Source: Alphaproteobacteria bacterium (GTDB lineage Bacteria > Pseudomonadota > Alphaproteobacteria > Rhizobiales > Xanthobacteraceae). Taken from it: DNA of 21,570 nucleotides. The translations under genes and the position numbers were made by a program. The DNA is taken from positions 16,057 through 37,626 of the forward strand of contig VAZU01000004.1 of the NCBI GenBank assembly GCA_005884745.1, given 5' to 3'. Position 1 is the first letter of the stretch, and each line of letters begins with the position of its first letter. Shown piece by piece: positions 8,291 through 15,158 of the stretch. The notes below the pieces were generated by a model. The model did not search any database, was not told the origin of the DNA, and saw nothing but the letters and a program-made list of their open reading frames with translations.

Positions 8291-9073
8291 ATGAGGAGAA
8301 CGCTGAGGAACTCATTTCTGGTGACGACCGCGGCGGCAGCGCTCGTCACCGGAATTACCATCGCGTCCGCGCAAGGTCCCGGGGGCAGTGGTAGCGGTGG
8401 CGCCGAACGGCACCAAGGACCGTCAGGCGGTAGCGCTGGCGGCGGCGGTGGCGGCGAACGCCATCAAGGGCCGTCCGGCGGCGGCCGCGCCGAGAGCTTA
8501 GGCACGCAGGGCCGTAGCACTGCTCAGCCGGGCGAGACGCGCGAACAGCGCGGCCACGCCTATGGTGAGGAGCGCGGCAAGGCGCTTGGCGAGCAGAAGG
8601 GCACCAGGCAACTCGGTAATGAGCAACGAAACGAGCGCCTCGGAACCACGCAGCGCAACGAGGGCCTCGGCCGTGGCGAGCGCAATGAACGTCTCGGCAC
8701 CACCCGAGAAGAGCGCAATGAGCGCTCCGGTCGCACCGAGCGCAATGAGCGTTTCGGCACAACCCGTACGGATCGGGGGAGCGGTTTTGCGCGAGAGCGG
8801 CGAAGCGTGGAACTTTCCTCGGAGCAACGCACCCGCATTCACGACGTGTTCGTGCGTGACCGGGATCGGTTCGATCGATTCCGGGTGAGCCGCGTCGACT
8901 TCGATCTTCGGCCGGGCGTACGGATCCCCCGGCACTTCCACCTGTTCCCCTTGCCCGTGTTCCTGGTGGAGGTAGTTCCGGAATACCGCGACTACCGGTT
9001 CTTCTATTACGAGGATGAGATCGTGATCGTCGATCCGGTGACGCTGGAAATCGTGGCGGTAATCCCCGCCTAA
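8291..9073 (+). CDS. Secreted repeat protein with C-terminal DUF1236 domain
   Basis: 260 aa. A Sec signal peptide covers residues 1-28 (MRRTLRNSF, then an Ala/Val/Thr-rich core ending ASA before QG). Residues 29-66 are Gly-rich with a duplicated ERHQGPSGG unit. Residues 112-160 hold about five imperfect copies of a RNERLGTT-like unit, strongly charged and probably disordered. The C-terminus (about 174-260) is a DUF1236 domain: LSSEQRTRIHDVF, then RIPRHFHLFPLPVFLVEVVP and DEIVIVDPVTLEIVAVI. DUF1236 proteins are mostly found in Hyphomicrobiales and are exported, with no known function. It has a good AAGGAG RBS, a stress-type promoter upstream and a strong terminator downstream, so it is a single-gene unit. 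Confidence 0.9.
   Translation: MRRTLRNSFLVTTAAAALVTGITIASAQGPGGSGSGGAERHQGPSGGSAGGGGGGERHQGPSGGGRAESLGTQGRSTAQPGETREQRGHAYGEERGKALGEQKGTRQLGNEQRNERLGTTQRNEGLGRGERNERLGTTREERNERSGRTERNERFGTTRTDRGSGFARERRSVELSSEQRTRIHDVFVRDRDRFDRFRVSRVDFDLRPGVRIPRHFHLFPLPVFLVEVVPEYRDYRFFYYEDEIVIVDPVTLEIVAVIPA
8632..8770 (+). repeat. Imperfect tandem repeats coding RNERLGTT-like units
   Basis: About five in-frame copies of a 24-33 nt unit lie inside the first DUF1236 gene, coding RNERLGTTQ, RNEGLGRGE, RNERLGTTREE, RNERSGRTE and RNERFGTTR. Such arrays can change copy number between strains. Confidence 0.8.
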
Positions 9074-9095
9074 CGGGGAAACGACGCGCTTCTCG

Positions 9096-9122
9096 GCCCC
9101 GCCCATTCGGGCGGGGCTTTTT
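9096..9122 (+). terminator. Strong intrinsic terminator after DUF1236
   Basis: GCCCCGCCC (9096-9104) pairs perfectly with GGGCGGGGC (9109-9117) around ATTC and is followed by five T (9118-9122), 23 nt past the stop codon. Confidence 0.92.
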
Positions 9123-9235
9123 CGTTACCCTTGCGTTGATTGATCAGGACCAATTCGGCGCAACGCTCCGCGGCCCAGCCAATTCCCTGAAACCTTTTGA
9201 GAAATGGTCCCCGGCTCGCCTCCAGGGCCGGTTCC

Positions 9236-9260
9236 GGAACATTCCGGATGCGGCGACGTT
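9236..9260 (+). promoter_or_regulatory. EcfG-type promoter, exact consensus, not next to a gene start
   Basis: GGAAC (9236-9240), 16-bp spacer, CGTT (9257-9260). Transcription should begin near 9268-9270, more than 220 bp before the next start codon (9492). It either drives a small RNA or gives the MFS gene a long structured leader. Confidence 0.7.
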
Positions 9261-9267
9261 GCCTCGT

Positions 9268-9360
9268 GCCGGGCGAGTTTCCTTCCCCTCTGTCCTGACG
9301 CAACCCGGTAATAGCCCTGGTCGAGTTTGCGATGGGCTCGATCAGGGCTATTTGCATTTG
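9268..9360 (+). ncRNA. Candidate stress-induced small RNA with two stem-loops
   Basis: Stem-loop 1: GCCGGG (9268-9273) pairs with CCCGGT (9304-9309, one G-U), presenting a pyrimidine-rich loop TTTCCTTCCCCTCT (9278-9291) that is complementary in character to Shine-Dalgarno sequences. Stem-loop 2: 16 nt (9310-9325) pair with 9337-9352, with only one G-U wobble, around an 11-nt loop, and are followed by a moderately T-rich TTTGCATTTG. The first stem starts exactly where the exact EcfG-type promoter predicts +1. The layout resembles alphaproteobacterial sRNAs that expose anti-SD loops, but no family is claimed. A structured leader of the MFS gene is the alternative. Confidence 0.5.
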
Positions 9361-9491
9361 CGTCGCGCCTCTCGGTCGCTTCCCGAGCGGCCGGACTGGG
9401 ATTCCGACATCGACCTGTATCGCAACGGGATTTGGCGAGGTCGGAAGCCAGCGTATGGCTCATCTGCGCGGGCGAGCGATTTTCCACGACC

Positions 9492-10700
9492 ATGAGCCAC
9501 GATGACCCATTGCCGAGCTCCGGACATGTGCTGCACGCGGCGCTGGCGGGATTCAGCGCGGTGCTGGTGGGCAATGGCTTGGGCCGATTCGCCTATACGC
9601 CGCTGTTGCCGGCGCTGATATCGGACCATTGGTTCTCGCCCAGCGCCGCCGCTTATCTCGGCGCCGCCAATCTCGCGGGATATCTGGCCGGGGCGGTCCT
9701 GGGCCACGCCGCAACTCGTTACATCCGGCCTGCCCGGCTTCTCCGCGGGATGATGGTTCTGACGGCCGTAAGCCTGCTGGCCTGCGCGGAGCGTGACCTC
9801 GGCTTTGCCTGGTTTTTCCTGTGGCGTTTCGCAGCGGGTTACGCCGGCGGCGTGCTTATGGTGGTCGGAGCGCCGATCGTGCTCTCGACCACGCCGCCCC
9901 GGCGCCGCGGCCTCGTCGGCGGCATGATGTTCACGGGCGTGGGACTGGGGATCGCCGCGTCCGGCATCATCGTGCCGCAACTGATCGAGTGGGGCGGGCT
10001 GGAGCGGGCTTGGGTCGGTCTCGCCGCGGTGTCCCTGTTGCTGACGCTCCTCGCTTGGAACGGCTGGCCGCGGGACGAGAGGCGGATCGACGTGATGCCT
10101 CCGGCGCGAGCAGGTCTTGGCCTACCGGTGTCGGCGCTGCTTGCCGAGTACGGGCTCAACGCGGTCGGACTCGTCCCGCACATGCTGTTCCTGGTCGATT
10201 ATGTTGCTCGCGGCCTCGGTCAAGGTCTCGAAGCCGGCGCCTCCGATTGGGTCGTATTCGGAGTAGCCGCGGTGTTCGGCCCGGTGTTGGCCGGGCAGCT
10301 GGCGGATCGGATTGGATTTCGCGCGGCTTTGCGGTTGGCTTTCTGCGCCCAGGCTGCGGCGGTTGCGCTGCCGGTGGTCACGTCTGCGTCGGGCTGGATC
10401 CTGGTTTCGAGCGCTGTCGCGGGCGCATTCGTGCCGGGCATCAGCACGCTCGTGCTCGGGAGAATCCATGAGTTGTCGCCGGGCGGCCCCGCCCAAGGCC
10501 GCGCGTGGGGACACGCGACCACCGCATGGGCGCTCGCCCAGGCCGTGGCCGCCTATGGCTATTCCTACCTGTTCGGCCGAACCGACAATTATCCGCTGCT
10601 GTTCGGCATCGGAGTTGCGGCGATCATGCTTGCGCTCGGCTTGGAGCTTGCCGCGGGAGGATCGAGGTCCCCGCAAGGCGGCCCGCGGTCGCCGCGCTGA
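9492..10700 (+). CDS. MFS transporter, YbfB/YjiJ family
   Basis: 402 aa, almost entirely hydrophobic, with about 12 predicted membrane spans. The first span contains GNGLGRFAYTPLLP, and further on come YLGAANLAGYLAGAVLGH and RPARLLRG, hallmarks of the YbfB/YjiJ (UPF0226) branch of the major facilitator superfamily. The central loop and the second half (FGVAAVFGPVLAGQLADRIGF) keep the MFS repeat pattern. Substrates of this branch are unknown. The ATG at 9492 is chosen because family members begin just before the first span; the frame is open further upstream but non-hydrophobic. The RBS is weak. The gene converges on the response-regulator gene. Confidence 0.9.
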   Translation: MSHDDPLPSSGHVLHAALAGFSAVLVGNGLGRFAYTPLLPALISDHWFSPSAAAYLGAANLAGYLAGAVLGHAATRYIRPARLLRGMMVLTAVSLLACAERDLGFAWFFLWRFAAGYAGGVLMVVGAPIVLSTTPPRRRGLVGGMMFTGVGLGIAASGIIVPQLIEWGGLERAWVGLAAVSLLLTLLAWNGWPRDERRIDVMPPARAGLGLPVSALLAEYGLNAVGLVPHMLFLVDYVARGLGQGLEAGASDWVVFGVAAVFGPVLAGQLADRIGFRAALRLAFCAQAAAVALPVVTSASGWILVSSAVAGAFVPGISTLVLGRIHELSPGGPAQGRAWGHATTAWALAQAVAAYGYSYLFGRTDNYPLLFGIGVAAIMLALGLELAAGGSRSPQGGPRSPR

Positions 10701-10768
10701 GGTCGGGCCCGTGGCTTGTTGATGAACCCCGCTGGCTGCCTGCGGCGGGTACGAGACCTCGGCCGCTT

Positions 10769-11194
10769 TCAGCCTACATCCGAGCCGCCCGGGATGTCGC
10801 GCAGCGCTGTGCTCACCGTGGTCACCAATCTTCGATCGGCTACCGGCTTCGCCAGCCAGGCGATCGGGTTGGCGCGATCCGCACGGGCGCGCGTCGTGGG
10901 ATCGGAGAAGGCGGAGACGAAAATGCTGCGAATGCCGAACCGCTCGAGAATCTCCGCAGCTGCCTCAATCCCGTCGCGCGGGCCGGCGAGCCGGACATCC
11001 ATCAGGACCAGTTCCGGCTTATGATCGGGGATGAGCTGAACCGCTTCCTCTGCTGTCGAAGCGATGTCGACGACATCGTAGCCCGCTTCGGTCAGCGCGT
11101 TCTCGAATTGAAGCGCGACCAGATAATCGTCTTCCACGATCAGGATACGGCGGCGGCTTGCATCCCGAGCCCGTGAACCTGCGGTTGGAGACAT
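10769..11194 (-). CDS. Single-domain response regulator (CheY-like receiver)
   Basis: 141 aa from the ATG at 11194; an in-frame start 84 nt upstream adds a tail with no receiver similarity. The receiver fold is complete: the acidic pair in ILIVEDDY (D22, D23), phospho-acceptor D66 in LVLMDVRL, S94 in IFVSAFS and K116 in WLAKPV. There is no output domain, so it acts by protein contact or phosphate transfer. Stand-alone receivers take part in several alphaproteobacterial stress phosphorelays, for example SdrG-like proteins; whether this one does is inference. No histidine kinase or PhyR/NepR/EcfG genes are in the window. A GGAAC-type promoter candidate lies about 50 bp upstream. Confidence 0.9.
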   Translation of the reverse strand: MSPTAGSRARDASRRRILIVEDDYLVALQFENALTEAGYDVVDIASTAEEAVQLIPDHKPELVLMDVRLAGPRDGIEAAAEILERFGIRSIFVSAFSDPTTRARADRANPIAWLAKPVADRRLVTTVSTALRDIPGGSDVG

Positions 11195-11243
11195 GACTTG
11201 AGGCAAGGTGTCGGCCCGTGAGGAATGTGCAGCTTTATCCGCG

Positions 11244-11269
11244 AATGTCCCTCGGGGGCAAACGGTTCC
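11244..11269 (-). promoter_or_regulatory. EcfG-type promoter candidate for the response regulator
   Basis: On the minus strand: GGAAC (11269-11265), 17-bp spacer, CATT (11247-11244), one mismatch from CGTT. The predicted leader to the ATG at 11194 is about 40 nt. Confidence 0.4.
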
Positions 11270-11463
11270 CCGCACCATGGTAGGCTGGTGCAGAGGCGAG
11301 GGTTCTCGACGTTCGCATGAGCGTTCAACGCTGCTGGCGCCGGAGCGAGGTGGCGGCTCTTGCGCGGAATTTTATAGCGGGGACTGCGGGAAGTTTAAAA
11401 TACTTTATTCGGGATACCCATATCATCGTACTACCCTCGCGGTCGGCCCCATGGGGGAAGAGG

Positions 11464-11676
11464 ATGGCCAAACCGACGATTCCGTTGACCGTTATGCCGG
11501 GGCGCGCCGCAGACGCTCACGTGGTCAAGGCCCCGCCCGTGGTCGAACTCGGCACCGAAAACGATTATGCCTGCGGCTCGTGCGGAACGGTGTTGTTGAG
11601 GGCCAATGCCGGTCAGGTGCACAACGTCCTGTTCGAGTGCAGCCGATGCAGGGCCCTGAACAGGGCCGACCTTTGA
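11464..11676 (+). CDS. Small zinc-ribbon-like protein, 70 aa
   Basis: 70 aa with two CxxC knuckles, CGSC (C37, C40) and CSRC (C59, C62), separated by 18 residues, as in a minimal zinc ribbon; the N-terminal 30 residues are Pro/Val-rich and without clear fold. GGGGGAAGAGG directly precedes the ATG, a very strong RBS that decides the start. The upstream 70 bp are unusually A/T-rich for this window (around 11368-11430), suggesting an ordinary housekeeping-type promoter rather than a GGAAC type. Function unknown; nucleic-acid or protein binding is possible. Confidence 0.75.
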   Translation: MAKPTIPLTVMPGRAADAHVVKAPPVVELGTENDYACGSCGTVLLRANAGQVHNVLFECSRCRALNRADL

Positions 11677-11701
11677 GGCGGCGCGCGCTGCGCCGGGCCG
11701 C

Positions 11702-12457
11702 TCAGATGAAAGGACGCGGCTGCCGCTCGGCGAACTCGTAGCCCGCGATCTCCGCCAGCCGGTCGCGATCGAGCAGCCGGAACACCTTCTGTTTCCAATG
11801 CACGACTTTTTGCGACGTCAGCCGCCGCAAGGTGTTGTTCGCGTGCACGAGCGACATTCCCAACATGTCCGCCAGATGTTGCTGAAAGAACGGGAACTCG
11901 ATGCGATCGCCCTTGGTCAATCCCAGATCTTCGGCGCGGCGAAACAGATGTAGCAGCACATAGGCCATGCGTTCCAGCGCGCTGCGCCGGCCGACGCTCA
12001 GCAGATTCTCATCGAGCACCCGCTCCTCGCGCGCGGCAAGCCAGGTCACATCGAAGCTCAGGCTCGGATGGCCGCTGAACAACTCCCACAGTTTCTCGCG
12101 CGGAAAAATGCACAACACCATGTCGGTCAGGGCTTCCGCCGAATGTCCCATCTTGTCGAACACCGACGTCTGCAGGCCGAGGAAATCCCCCGGCAGCGCG
12201 AAATTCAGAATCTGCCGGCGGCCGTCCGGGAGCATCTTGTAGCGGAACGCCCAACCCGCCAACACCGTGTAAAGGTGCGGACTGTTGGTGTCTTCCAGGA
12301 ATAACGTCGTCCCCACTTCGGCGTTGAGCTCGCCGGATTTGAACGCGGAAATGAATTCCAGCTCGGGCGGCGAAAAGTCCCTGAACGTCGGATTGGTTCG
12401 GAACGGGCAAGCTTCGCATGGGACCGACCTCCCGGGTACCGGCTCCAGGATCGTCAT
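11702..12457 (-). CDS. Crp/Fnr family transcriptional regulator
   Basis: 251 aa. An N-terminal cyclic-nucleotide-binding-like beta roll (about residues 30-150) has LYTVLAGWAFRYK and DGRRQILNFALPGDFLGLQ. A dimerisation helix follows near TWLAAREERVLDENLLSVG, and then a C-terminal winged helix-turn-helix with QQHLADMLGMSLVHANNTLRRL at about 200-221. Cysteines occur at C14 and C17 (CEACPFR) and C116 (VLCIF). Oxygen-sensing FNR needs three N-terminal cysteines plus one central; only three in total are present, so a canonical [4Fe-4S] site is doubtful. AGGAG lies 6 nt before the ATG. Related proteins are abundant in rhizobia; the target genes here are unknown. Confidence 0.93.
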   Translation of the reverse strand: MTILEPVPGRSVPCEACPFRTNPTFRDFSPPELEFISAFKSGELNAEVGTTLFLEDTNSPHLYTVLAGWAFRYKMLPDGRRQILNFALPGDFLGLQTSVFDKMGHSAEALTDMVLCIFPREKLWELFSGHPSLSFDVTWLAAREERVLDENLLSVGRRSALERMAYVLLHLFRRAEDLGLTKGDRIEFPFFQQHLADMLGMSLVHANNTLRRLTSQKVVHWKQKVFRLLDRDRLAEIAGYEFAERQPRPFI

Positions 12458-12572
12458 GTCAGCTCCTCAGCCTAGGGCCTTCGGCATCGATGAGCTCGCC
12501 CGTGGGCTCCTCGTCGTCGCAAGCTGCAGGTCTTGATACCGCGCCCGCCGGCATCCCGCGAACGGGTGCCGA

Positions 12573-12806
12573 TCAGGCCACGCGCTTCGCACGCTTGCTG
12601 CGGCGCGTGCTCGTCCGTTTGGATTGCCGGGCCACGTTGCGGCGTGTTGTCGTCCTGGACGAGCGGCGACGCGTCCGCGACGGCAAATAGGCTTCGAGCA
12701 TTCGGCGAAGCGTCTCCAGCGATCCCTTCAGCTCGAGCACGCTGTTTTCGACCGTCTTGCCGACGGAGGAAGCACGCTTGCGACGTGAACGTTTCGTTGC
12801 GGCCAT
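12573..12806 (-). CDS. Very basic small protein, 77 aa, putative nucleic-acid binding
   Basis: 77 aa. It begins MAATKRSRRKRASSVGK, has a short amphipathic helix (SVLELKGSLETLRRMLEAYL, about residues 22-41), and ends in a tail made almost entirely of Arg, Lys, Ser and Thr. This composition resembles histone H1-like or other nucleoid-associated tails, but I recognise no named family. The start at 12806 is set by GGAGTGAG just upstream. The promoter at 12836-12860 is an exact EcfG-type consensus with a leader of about 20-25 nt. A stress-induced DNA- or RNA-binding role is inferred. Confidence 0.75.
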   Translation of the reverse strand: MAATKRSRRKRASSVGKTVENSVLELKGSLETLRRMLEAYLPSRTRRRSSRTTTRRNVARQSKRTSTRRSKRAKRVA

Positions 12807-12835
12807 GGTCTCACTCCGGATTGTGAACGCCAATC

Positions 12836-12860
12836 AACGCCGCAATGACGTGGAAGTTCC
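12836..12860 (-). promoter_or_regulatory. EcfG-type promoter, exact consensus, for the basic protein
   Basis: On the minus strand: GGAAC (12860-12856), 16-bp spacer, CGTT (12839-12836). It is an exact match, about 30 bp before the start codon at 12806. Confidence 0.75.
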
Positions 12861-12932
12861 GCGGCTGCCTCGCTGGTCACCCGCCGGTTCGGTCGCATCG
12901 CTGCTTGATTTCGACCCGCCTCCTGCCATCCT

Positions 12933-12949
12933 GAATCATTTGGTGATTC
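12933..12949. repeat. Inverted repeat upstream of the Pro/Ala-rich protein gene
   Basis: GAATCA (12933-12938) and TGATTC (12944-12949) flank TTTGG. It could be an operator half-site pair or a small hairpin; no regulator can be assigned. Confidence 0.3.
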
Positions 12950-13030
12950 GCACCGGTGCTCGGGCTTGCGATCGGCTCAGCGGATTGGCGCCGATCGCGC
13001 CCGTCGACCATCAGCAGGGGAGGCGCTTGG

Positions 13031-13726
13031 GTGATCAATGTCCGGCTGCTCGGCGGCGCGCCAACCGTTGACGTCCGCTTCCGGGCTGCCCCGGCGAAAT
13101 TGTCTCACTGGATTTCGGCCGTTGTGGTCTTGATCGCGGCTGCCGCGGTCGCATTTGGGCTCATCCTCGCTGCGTTCGGATTGTTTGCCGCGCTGCGGAT
13201 CGCTCACAGTTACGGTAGCTCCGTCGAGCGGGCTTCCGCCGCGGTTGCTTTCGCCCCGGGCGCCTGGCAGCGGCAGCCGAACGACGGCGCCGATCGCCTC
13301 GCCCCCGCCCCGATTGCGCCCCCCGTGGTGGCGAGATCGGACCCCGCGGAAACCGATATCGGCCTCGAAACCGGAAGCATACGGAGCCAACCGCCGGCCG
13401 GGCATGGGGAGCCGGGCGTGATCGCCGGAGACAACGAGCCAGGCCCGACGCGACCGGCAGCGCAATCCGCACCGCCGGACGCGCCGCCTGCCGCGTCCCG
13501 CGCACTCGCCCCCGCCGCGGCGGCCGACGAGTCCACCGGCAGGGTCGATCACGCCGCGGTGGCGGCGCCGGCTAGCGACAGCGCGGTGGCATCGCCGCCG
13601 CAGACCAAGCGGCATCCTGCGATCAAGCGCCATGTGGTTCGCAAGCGCGTTCGCCGCGTTGCCCGCCGTCCGGCCTACTCGGGTGCTGTTACGAGTCCAT
13701 TCCAGCCGATGTTCAGCTCTCCATAA
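13031..13726 (+). CDS. Membrane-anchored Pro/Ala-rich hypothetical protein
   Basis: 231 aa from the GTG at 13031, chosen because GGGGAGG (13017-13023) lies 7 nt before it. A single membrane span covers about residues 28-56 (ISAVVVLIAAAAVAFGLILA and onward). A long, low-complexity Pro/Ala-rich stretch follows (about 70-200), probably disordered. The end is strongly basic (KRHVVRKRVRRVARRPAY). The pattern is a single-pass protein with an extended linker and a cationic tail, possibly reaching across the periplasm to cell wall or membrane. I recognise no family. Confidence 0.65.
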   Translation: MINVRLLGGAPTVDVRFRAAPAKLSHWISAVVVLIAAAAVAFGLILAAFGLFAALRIAHSYGSSVERASAAVAFAPGAWQRQPNDGADRLAPAPIAPPVVARSDPAETDIGLETGSIRSQPPAGHGEPGVIAGDNEPGPTRPAAQSAPPDAPPAASRALAPAAAADESTGRVDHAAVAAPASDSAVASPPQTKRHPAIKRHVVRKRVRRVARRPAYSGAVTSPFQPMFSSP

Positions 13727-14095
13727 GCAGCTATTCACGGTTCGATCGGGCTCCTCGGCACTTCCGGAGCATGGAAGTGTGGCGCGCGATGCACCTCGCC
13801 GCAATCGCGACACCGCGTGCGACCTCGACGGCATTAACCAATCGGGCCGCTTCGGCAGCCGGACCTACCGCGGCCGCGGGAAATGCCCTATAGATACCGA
13901 GAGCGGGTCACCGACCGCCGGCGGCGACACTTCCGGTACCGACTTGCCGGAACCCTGTGGAGCAGCTCAACATTGACGGAATACCGGACACCATGGATCT
14001 TTTGCACAGGTCCGATGACCCCGGTTTCCGACGGCCGGGGCCTGCATGTTTGCAATGCCGGGGGTGACCCGGGCGTAAGCCGCTAGGAGTTCTCC
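13727..14095. other. 369-bp stretch before Ku without a convincing gene
   Basis: It contains an inverted repeat CACTTCC/GGAAGTG (13759-13779), a GGAAC-type promoter candidate (13949-13974) and a C/G-rich hairpin CCCCGG/CCGGGG close to 14020-14040. A 24-codon frame from the ATG at 13993 has no good RBS. Nothing else is supported. Confidence 0.5.
13949..13974 (+). promoter_or_regulatory. EcfG-type promoter candidate upstream of ku
   Basis: GGAAC (13949-13953), 17-bp spacer, CATT (13971-13974), one mismatch from CGTT. It would give ku a leader of about 110 nt. Confidence 0.35.
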
Positions 14096-14974
14096 ATGGC
14101 GCCGCGAGCGTATTGGAAGGGTTATCTCAAGCTCTCGTTGGTCTCTTGCCCGATCGCGCTTTATCCGGCTTCGTCGGCTTCCGAGCGCGTTGCGTTTCAT
14201 CGCGTCAACAAGAACACGGGCAATCGTCTCAAGCAGCAGATGATCGACCCGGAGACCGGCGAGCCGGTCGCCAAGGAAGATACCGGCCGCGGCTACGAGA
14301 TCGGGAAGGGACAATACCTCGAGGTCGAAGACGAGGAACTCGATAAGATCCAAATCGAGAGCACCCACACCATCGACATCGACACCTTCGTGCCGAAAGC
14401 CGAGGTCGACGAGCGCTACCTGGTCAACCCGTACTATCTGGCTCCCACCGACAAGGTCGGGCAGGAGCCGTTTGCCGTGATCCGCGATGCAATCCGCGAC
14501 ATGAACATGGTTGCGCTGGGTCGGGTCGTATTGTCGCGTCGCGAGCGCGTGATCATGCTGGAGCCGTTCGAGCGCGGGCTGCTCGGCGTGACATTGCGCT
14601 ACCCCTACGAAGTGCGCGGCGAGAAGCCGTATTTCGAGGATATTCCCGAGGTCAAGCTGCCGGCGGAGATGCGCGAGCTTGCCGCCCATATCGTCCAGAC
14701 GAAGTCGAGCCATTTCGACCCCGCCAAATTCGATGATCGTTACGAGACGGCGCTCATCGAGTTGCTGCGGCGCAAGCAGGAAGGCAAACGGATCGAGCCC
14801 ATCCGCGAGGCACCGCAGCCGAGCAACGTCGTCAATCTGATGGACGCACTGCGAAAGAGCGTGCAAGCGGAGGGCGGCGGCTCGCCGGCACGAAGCCGGA
14901 CGGCGGCCGGCGAACGGCGGCGTTCCAGCGCGCGGACCCGGAAATCGTCGGGACGGGCACGCAAGGCGGGTTAG
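14096..14974 (+). CDS. ku: Ku protein, non-homologous end joining
   Basis: 292 aa, the usual length for bacterial Ku. It starts MAPRAYWKGYLKLSLVSCP, the near-invariant opening of the family, and continues with VAFHRVNKNTGNRLKQQM, YLVNPYYLAPTDKVGQEPF and VLSRRERVIMLEPFERGLLG, all in the ring-forming Ku core. The last ~40 residues form an Arg/Ser/Ala-rich basic tail (from about residue 254), typical of extended DNA-binding C-termini. Ku homodimers encircle double-strand break ends and recruit the ligase LigD; no ligD is in this window, so it must lie elsewhere or another ligase is used. AGGAG precedes the ATG. The surrounding genes suggest stress or stationary-phase use. Confidence 0.96.
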   Translation: MAPRAYWKGYLKLSLVSCPIALYPASSASERVAFHRVNKNTGNRLKQQMIDPETGEPVAKEDTGRGYEIGKGQYLEVEDEELDKIQIESTHTIDIDTFVPKAEVDERYLVNPYYLAPTDKVGQEPFAVIRDAIRDMNMVALGRVVLSRRERVIMLEPFERGLLGVTLRYPYEVRGEKPYFEDIPEVKLPAEMRELAAHIVQTKSSHFDPAKFDDRYETALIELLRRKQEGKRIEPIREAPQPSNVVNLMDALRKSVQAEGGGSPARSRTAAGERRRSSARTRKSSGRARKAG

Positions 14975-14982
14975 GCCAAGAT

Positions 14983-15068
14983 CGTTGCAATATTGCCGGA
15001 CCGCGAGCTCGGTCGTAACGGGCTGCACTCCCTCCTTGCCCTGGCTCTCAATCGCATTGTTGCAACGG
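14983..15068. repeat. Long-range inverted repeat after ku
   Basis: CGTTGCAA (14983-14990) and TTGCAACG (15061-15068) are perfectly complementary and 70 nt apart. Between them lie a small hairpin (GACCG/CGGTC) and a pyrimidine-rich stretch, CTCCCTCCTTGCC. It may be the 3' structure of the ku transcript or a small RNA. Confidence 0.35.
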
Positions 15069-15089
15069 AGGCACTGCGCTTCAGGTCGG

Positions 15090-15114
15090 GAACCTCGGTG
15101 ATCGAAATGGGTTG
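15090..15114 (+). promoter_or_regulatory. EcfG-type promoter candidate for the secreted 195-aa gene
   Basis: GGAAC (15090-15094), 16-bp spacer, GGTT (15111-15114), one mismatch from CGTT. The predicted leader to the ATG at 15159 is about 36 nt. Confidence 0.45.
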
Positions 15115-15158
15115 AGGAGGTCGACCGTCGACCGTCATCCGGCGAGGGAAGCATCGCG

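Larger units (their letters stand above)
9074..9491. other. 418-bp stretch without a protein gene
   Basis: It contains the DUF1236 terminator, an exact EcfG-type promoter (9236-9260), and two stem-loops starting at its predicted transcription start (9268-9352). The remainder up to the MFS start codon shows no other feature I can support. Confidence 0.7.

Noticed and set aside
8632..8770. Short repeats considered as a CRISPR array
   Set aside because: The repeats are in frame, imperfect, without unique spacers, and code a protein repeat.
9231..9235. GGAAC read on the minus strand (palindrome GTTCCGGAAC)
   Set aside because: The minus-strand -10 position holds CCGG, so only the plus-strand promoter is supported.
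12977..13834. 285-codon antisense frame opposite the Pro/Ala-rich protein
   Set aside because: Arg/Gly-rich translation with no motif; the plus-strand frame has a membrane span and a good RBS.
13993..14067. 24-codon frame (starts MDLLHRSDDPGF) upstream of ku, a possible leader peptide
   Set aside because: No convincing RBS, and no codon pattern or structure typical of an attenuator.
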